This document shows, piece after piece, positions 58,854 through 64,000 of a stretch of DNA of 64,000 nt (positions are counted from its first letter, which is position 1; the number at the start of each line of letters is the position of its first letter). The notes beneath the pieces were generated by a model. It ran no database searches and was not told where the DNA came from. It was given only the letters and a program-made list of their open reading frames with translations. Position numbers and translations under genes: made by a program. Source of the DNA: Heterobilharzia americana (Eukaryota; Platyhelminthes; Trematoda; Strigeidida; Schistosomatidae); the NCBI GenBank assembly GCA_944470555.2, contig OX104134.1, positions 15,851,248-15,915,247 on the forward strand. Direction: 5' to 3'.

Positions 58854-61443
58854 GTAAGCTGCCATGTTTTTGATTTCTCATACTTTCTTTGATAGATTTA
58901 TTCCCTGTACATCAGTATACTGAGTAATACTAGACATCCCTAACCAAAGATATTTCAAGTATCCTCATTTCTGACGACATTGATTTTCATTATCATCTCA
59001 ACAAAACTTTGCATCGTTTGACAAGCATACTATTGGAGTCATTTAGAATCCTAGGTTTTAAAATATTTAGTTTTTGAGCATCCAGATAACGAACGAGGAC
59101 AGACCACTGGTTATGCCCGCAACTTTCTTAAACTATTGTGAATACCTTGAAATCTAGTGTTAATGAGGACTGGAATTCAGTCTGTGTGTTTCATCTTATT
59201 TACATATCATAAAACAGGGGACAATGCACTGTATTTGACTGGTATTATCATATAGATGGACCGATGAAATCAAATTTGCCTCATCAGTTACTAGTCTGGT
59301 TCCACAGTTTCTAATATGGCCCCAAGGTTATTATGTTTTATTCAAAATATTTGGTTTTTAGATAAAGTGATAGGAAGAGAGTTTATCTGTGATACTGATG
59401 AGAAATATGTGATAATACTCATATATTCTTCGTTTCATTTTAACTTTCTTTCCTCATAGAAACAAACAGTTCTTAATTCTGCCTAAAAAGCTGCATGCGT
59501 TTCACATTGAGAACACATCTTATTCTAATCGCTTCGTAGCAAATACACCATCGGATGAAATTATTTATAAATTTTCCGTAAACAACTGACTTTGCCATGA
59601 ACTAGGGTAGTTGTTTTGAAAGACATCATACTACTACTACTACTACTATTTATTTCAGTAATATATAGACACGTGGGTAATTTTACTGTAACGTATTTTG
59701 TATTACGAAAATGCATTCACAAATTGTGATTGCAAAATATTGATTGAGAGTAAATCTTTTTGCAAAATCATGGATTTCCGAGATAAAAATTTGCAACGTA
59801 AGTTAATTTATGCAGAAATGAGGAAAGAACATGTATGAGACCGAAAAAGTTTTCTTTCTCTTGTCCCAAAAATATAATTCTTTTGAAAAATTCTATGGAA
59901 TTTTTGCATGTTTGCATATCATATATTTTGTGCAACACAGACTTATTGATGCAAAGAGATAACAGGAATTCCGATTTCATTTCACTCATTAAATACTTTA
60001 TAAATGAACGTGTTAAAATGTTTCACTGAATATCGTAATTTGCAGAGTAAATTTATGATGAAAGACAGAATGATGCTGAAATGTACAACACTGTTTATTA
60101 TTTCTACCCCTCCAATGAATATTAAAATAAAAATACTGCTTAGGGAGAAAGTGTTTTTCATTGATTTTTATCATAGTTTTCACTAATTACATACTGATTC
60201 CATGTGTTGACCAATTTCTGTAGCATCAGCCAGTAACAAATATTTTAAAAACCTTCTGAAATAAACATTTCAAGCTAACAGTGCAATTTAGATCATTGTT
60301 CTTAATCTGTCATCATCTGTATTCAATTCCTATGGTATACACTGTCTCCCACTGGAATGAACTTTATTCTGTTGATTATTCACTTTAACTAGGTTGAAAC
60401 GTGCATTGTTGTATTAATACCATTGATCAGTCACAAACTTTAAATCTATGATGAATTTTGTATCTGTTTTATTGATACTTACTGTTTTCATCGTAACAAA
60501 TCACTCTAATGACCATAATACAAATGACAAACCCTTGTAGAATTATTGAAAAGATATTCAGAATTTGATCACAACTCTGGTATAATAAGAAATCGACTAA
60601 GTTATGACTGTATGAAGACGAGATCACGTATTTAGTGATTGAGTAGTGATAGCTGAAATATGATCAGACTGAAAGATTACTGGAAAATGGCATACGATTT
60701 ATCCTAGAGGTCAAAGCCTCCGAGGAAAGTGTATGTTGATAGTTTAAACAGTACGAATCAATAGCTGGAGGTTCTGAGTGGCATGATTTAAGATATATCA
60801 CAATGAGGCAGATTTGTTGGCTCTTTTCTTAAAACCTGTGAACATATTATTGCTGTATTGCTGTCTTTTCGTTTCAACGAAGTCTACCTTTTCTTTATGT
60901 AAAAAATTGTCGATTTTGCTAATACCATGGCATTGGAAGGTGCAATAACATGAACTGATCTGTTTCTATGGATGATTTTCTTTGGCTAACCCACCTGCCA
61001 ATAAGTCTCGGCTTAATAAAATACGAACTCAAATAAGATATAAATGATTTATGGTGGTTTACAGTGAATGTTAGGCAGTTCAGCCTGTCGAAATTGAAGT
61101 CGAAATGAACATTCATGCAGCAGGCGGTGAGCCACACATATTGTATGGAGACTAATTATACTTCCTGGCGCTCAAACCTCCTTAGGTGTAGCAGGGCCTG
61201 AACCCTTGGCTCATTGGCTGAAAGTCAACCCCTTAACTCAATGATCCGAAGCTCCACAAGTTCATCATGACAAATATATTCCATGGATACACTCCAGCAG
61301 AGTTTTAGTACGTTAGAATAGTAAACTTTCATTCTGAAAGTCATTTGGCGCTTAATTTATTACTTAGTTTGAAATCATACTGATTTATATAACTTGAGAA
61401 TTCTATATACGTATTTAAAGAGCTAAGTACTGATAATTATCGC
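58854..61443. other. Start of the intron after exon 5
   Basis: AT-rich DNA. A short ACT trinucleotide run lies at about 59630-59648 and a tRNA-like repeat remnant at 61165-61257. Open frames at 59768-60186 are overlapping and featureless. Confidence 0.5.
61165..61257 (-). repeat. tRNA-like short repeat remnant
   Basis: The minus strand reads ATTGAGTTAAGGGGTTGACT (A-box region) and later AAGGGTTCAGGCCCTGC, an altered B box (GGTTCGANNCC). Similar in layout to the remnant at 25.8 kb. Confidence 0.4.
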
Positions 61444-64000
61444 TATTATTATTAGTCCCTTGGGTTCCTAATGGAACATAGGGCTTCACTAGCACGTCTC
61501 CAGTGGCCTCTGTTCCCTGAAATCTTTTCAACCTGGCTCCACGACAGCCCACAACCTCTCATTTCCTCCTCGCACGACCTCCTCCATGTCACCCTCAGCT
61601 GGGACCTCCAACTCGTCGCTTCCCATCTGGGTTCCACTCGACGGTCTAACCTGACGCGTGATATCCCCAGTCAGCCTTCTCAGTGTATGCCCAGTCCAAT
61701 CCATCTCCACTTCCACTTTCTTCTGCATATTTGTTGGGTGATAGGTCCTTGGTTGGTTCGTTCCCAGAGTTCCTTGTTGCTTATTCTCATTATTCTGGCC
61801 ATCTGATCTTCAGTAGCCAGCCAGCGTAGGTAGTTGTTGATGAATGTCTGTAGTTTATTGGAAATCCCTTTCGTAATGCGCCAAGTCTCTCAACCATACA
61901 GAAGCACTGACTTGACGTTGGTGTTGAAAATCCGCATCTTGTTCCACATGTTGAGTGGAGTGCAGAAGATCTCCACACTGGTTTCAGGCTAATGAACGCC
62001 TCTCTTGCTTTTCTGATTCTGACTTTGACATCCTCGTCTGTGCCTGTACCGCCTGTAGTTGAAACAGTGCTTCCAAGATAGGTGAAGGAGGTTACTTCCT
62101 TTAAGTTTCTCCCGTTGATGGTGACTGGAGTTTGTTGTTGTTGTTGTTGGAGTTATTGGTACGGTATCTTCATCACTTCTGTCTTCTCTATATTCACCTG
62201 AAGTCCCGTCTTCACTGCCTTGCCTCTTCTGCCAACTTGTTAGTTTTCGCCTGTAGATCTTCTTGTTCGTGTGACATCAGATACAAGTCATTGGCGAAAT
62301 CCAGATCTTCTAGGTTCTTTTCCACAGTCCAGCGTATCCACCTCTTCTCACAGCTCCTCACTGTTTGCCGCATGATCCAGTTCACCACAATCAGGAATAT
62401 CATGGGGGATGGTAGGCAACCATGTTTTACTCCTGTCTTCACTTCAAAGGCATCACTGAGCTTACCACTGTGAATTACTTGGCATGTGGCATTTTCATAT
62501 AGTTGTTGAATGAGATTGATAAAGGTTTGTGGTATTCCATAGTATTGAAGCAATTTCCAAATTACCTGTCTGTCGACGCTGTCAAAGGCCTTCTCAAAGT
62601 CGATAAAGTTGAGGTAGAGAGCTGATTGCCATTCTATGCTCAATTCTATGATGATGCGAAGCGTTGCAATTTGGTCCGCACATGATTTGTACTTCCTGAA
62701 GCCTGCCTGCCTGTTCCGGTCTTAATTTTGAATCCAGTGCATCCTTTAGCCTCTCCAGGATGATGCGGCTTAATATTTTGCTTGCTCCAGGTGGACAGGA
62801 GAGTGATTCCTTGCCAGTTCTTGCAAACACTGAGGTCTCCATTCTTCGGCAGTTTGACAAGGTAACCCTTCTTCCAATCACTAGCCGGGTACCTTCTCTT
62901 CCTTCCACACCTTCTACAATAGTGGTGTGGTGTGAGCATGTCCGGTGTTGTCGTCTCTGCGTCTGCTCCCAGTGCTTCTGGTGGGATTCCATCTGGTCTT
63001 GCTGCCTTGCCGCATTTCAGTAGCTTTATGGCGTTCATGACTTTCATTTTTATTGGAGGATTTATGTTCACTTGCAGTTCTGTGGCTGCAGGTGGTATTT
63101 CTTGACGAAGTGCAGGCAGCGGTCGATTCAAGAGTTTTTTGGAGTGGTCGGCCCATTGTTTCCTTTGTTTCTCTTCTTTCGTAATTAAATTTCCTTCATC
63201 ATCTTTTATTAGTTTCATCTGTGTTGATCTCTTCCACCACACATAGTAACCTGGTTATTTGATACAATGTTGTCAGGTCTCTCCTACCTGCAGCCTGTTC
63301 TGCTTCACTTGCCAGTGTTTCGTAGAAGTGTCTTTTGTCTTTGCATGCACTCTTCTTCACTTCTTTGTCCAGTGTTGTATACATTGTACTCTGATCCCCT
63401 TCTCTTTGTGCATCCTTTATCTTCTGCTTCTCCATCCTCCTCTCCCTGTTTTATGAGCTTGCATGTGTCCGTCGAGATCAGTTCCTAATCTTCTTTCTTC
63501 TTCCTTCCTAGTACGGTTATGCAGGTTTCTTTCCACATCTCTTTCAAAGACTTCCAGTGTTCTTCCACACAGGTTTCTTTGGGGATGTTCCTTGATATCT
63601 CCCATTTCGTCTTCATGGCTGGCTGACGTGAAGATTTCCTTTGTAATTTCATCCTTCAGTTTCTGTTCCGAGTGTTGTACTTGAACTGAGGTCGTCTATC
63701 ACCAGCTTCCTTGAAGGCTTTTAACTTGATTTTGAAGGTAGGTTCCTTGCACTAGACAGTGAGTGGTGTGAACCTACATCTGCTCCTCTTCTTGACCTTG
63801 TGTCAAGTAGACTACGTCTCCACTTTCTTGAGATTGATATAAAGTCGATTTGATTTTTAGTGTGTCCATCTGGTGAAATTCATGTTGCCCGCTTTTGTGG
63901 ATATCCTTGTGCTTGAACACAGTGCCTCACTCCAATCACCAATCGTTGAATACACACAATTCTGCAAACAATTCTCCATTCTCTTTCATCACCTCACCGA
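61444..64000 (-). mobile_element. Long RTE retrotransposon copy G, running off the window
   Basis: This is the most complete RTE copy seen. The minus strand, from the window edge inward, gives the linker after the endonuclease (TLDKEVKKSACKDKRHFYE), the RT start (LKCGKAARPDGIPPEALG, then KKGYLVKLPKNGDLSVCKN), motif A (LNFIDFEKAFDSVDRQVIWK), motif B (VKTGVKHGCLPSPMIFLIV), motif C as DFANDLYLMSH, the glutamine-rich linker and the C-terminal segment ending SIRNPRD and a stop at 61452. Motif C normally reads FADD; the first Asp is replaced by Asn, and frameshifts occur near 62.65 and 61.95 kb, so this copy is inactive. The CAGCTG insertion near 61.6 kb links it with copy E. The endonuclease and 5' end lie beyond 64000. 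Confidence 0.93.

Noticed and set aside
1..64000. CRISPR arrays, bacterial operons, rRNA genes
   Set aside because: Intron-containing, transposon-rich eukaryotic DNA; no regularly spaced direct repeats and no rRNA-like sequence seen.

Overview
This window looks like nuclear DNA of a parasitic flatworm, most probably a schistosome blood fluke or close relative. The evidence is AT-rich sequence with long introns, many decayed RTE-type and CR1-like non-LTR retrotransposons, a Ty3/gypsy integrase fragment, and short tRNA-promoter repeats carrying hammerhead-ribozyme cores of the kind known in schistosomes (the Sm-alpha type). The species call is inference; no host protein here was recognised by name.

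Layout. 1-9.8 kb is a graveyard of transposons: a CR1-like reverse transcriptase on the minus strand (about 1.8-3.0 kb), another on the plus strand (4.3-6.2 kb), and a gypsy integrase fragment (minus, 7.3-8.7 kb) that abuts a 5'-truncated RTE copy (plus, 8.7-9.8 kb). 11.2-12.3 kb holds a candidate minus-strand gene with three phase-compatible exons, many cysteines and a signal-peptide-like start broken by a one-base frame offset at a G6 run. From 13.5 kb to beyond the last exon at 58.85 kb there is one large plus-strand gene. I found five exons (13549-13749, 16080-16358, 27768-27995, 34117-34305, 58515-58853). Every one is flanked by phase-1 introns, and together they read through as a secreted, disulphide-rich protein of discoidin/fucolectin-like (beta-sandwich, lectin-like) half-domain units. 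The introns are about 2.3, 11.4, 6.1 and 24.2 kb.

The 24.2-kb intron contains six retroelement copies, all antisense to the gene. Three of them (35.05-36.01, 41.67-42.67 and 54.64-56.63 kb) have readable 13-bp target-site duplications. Two copies (36.3-39.16 and 54.64-56.63 kb) are nearly identical yet share the same broken endonuclease and reverse-transcriptase motifs, which suggests a non-autonomous lineage moved by helper enzymes. A long RTE copy (minus, 61.44 kb onward) runs off the end of the window.

The most unusual signals are the ribozyme-bearing short repeats. A head-to-head pair at 40.26-40.70 kb has tRNA-type Pol III boxes followed by hammerhead cores. There are three decaying Sm-alpha-like copies at 24.6, 27.1 and 48.5 kb, and a separate hammerhead-like core at 19.09 kb. 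No CRISPR array, operon, rRNA or intact tRNA gene is present.
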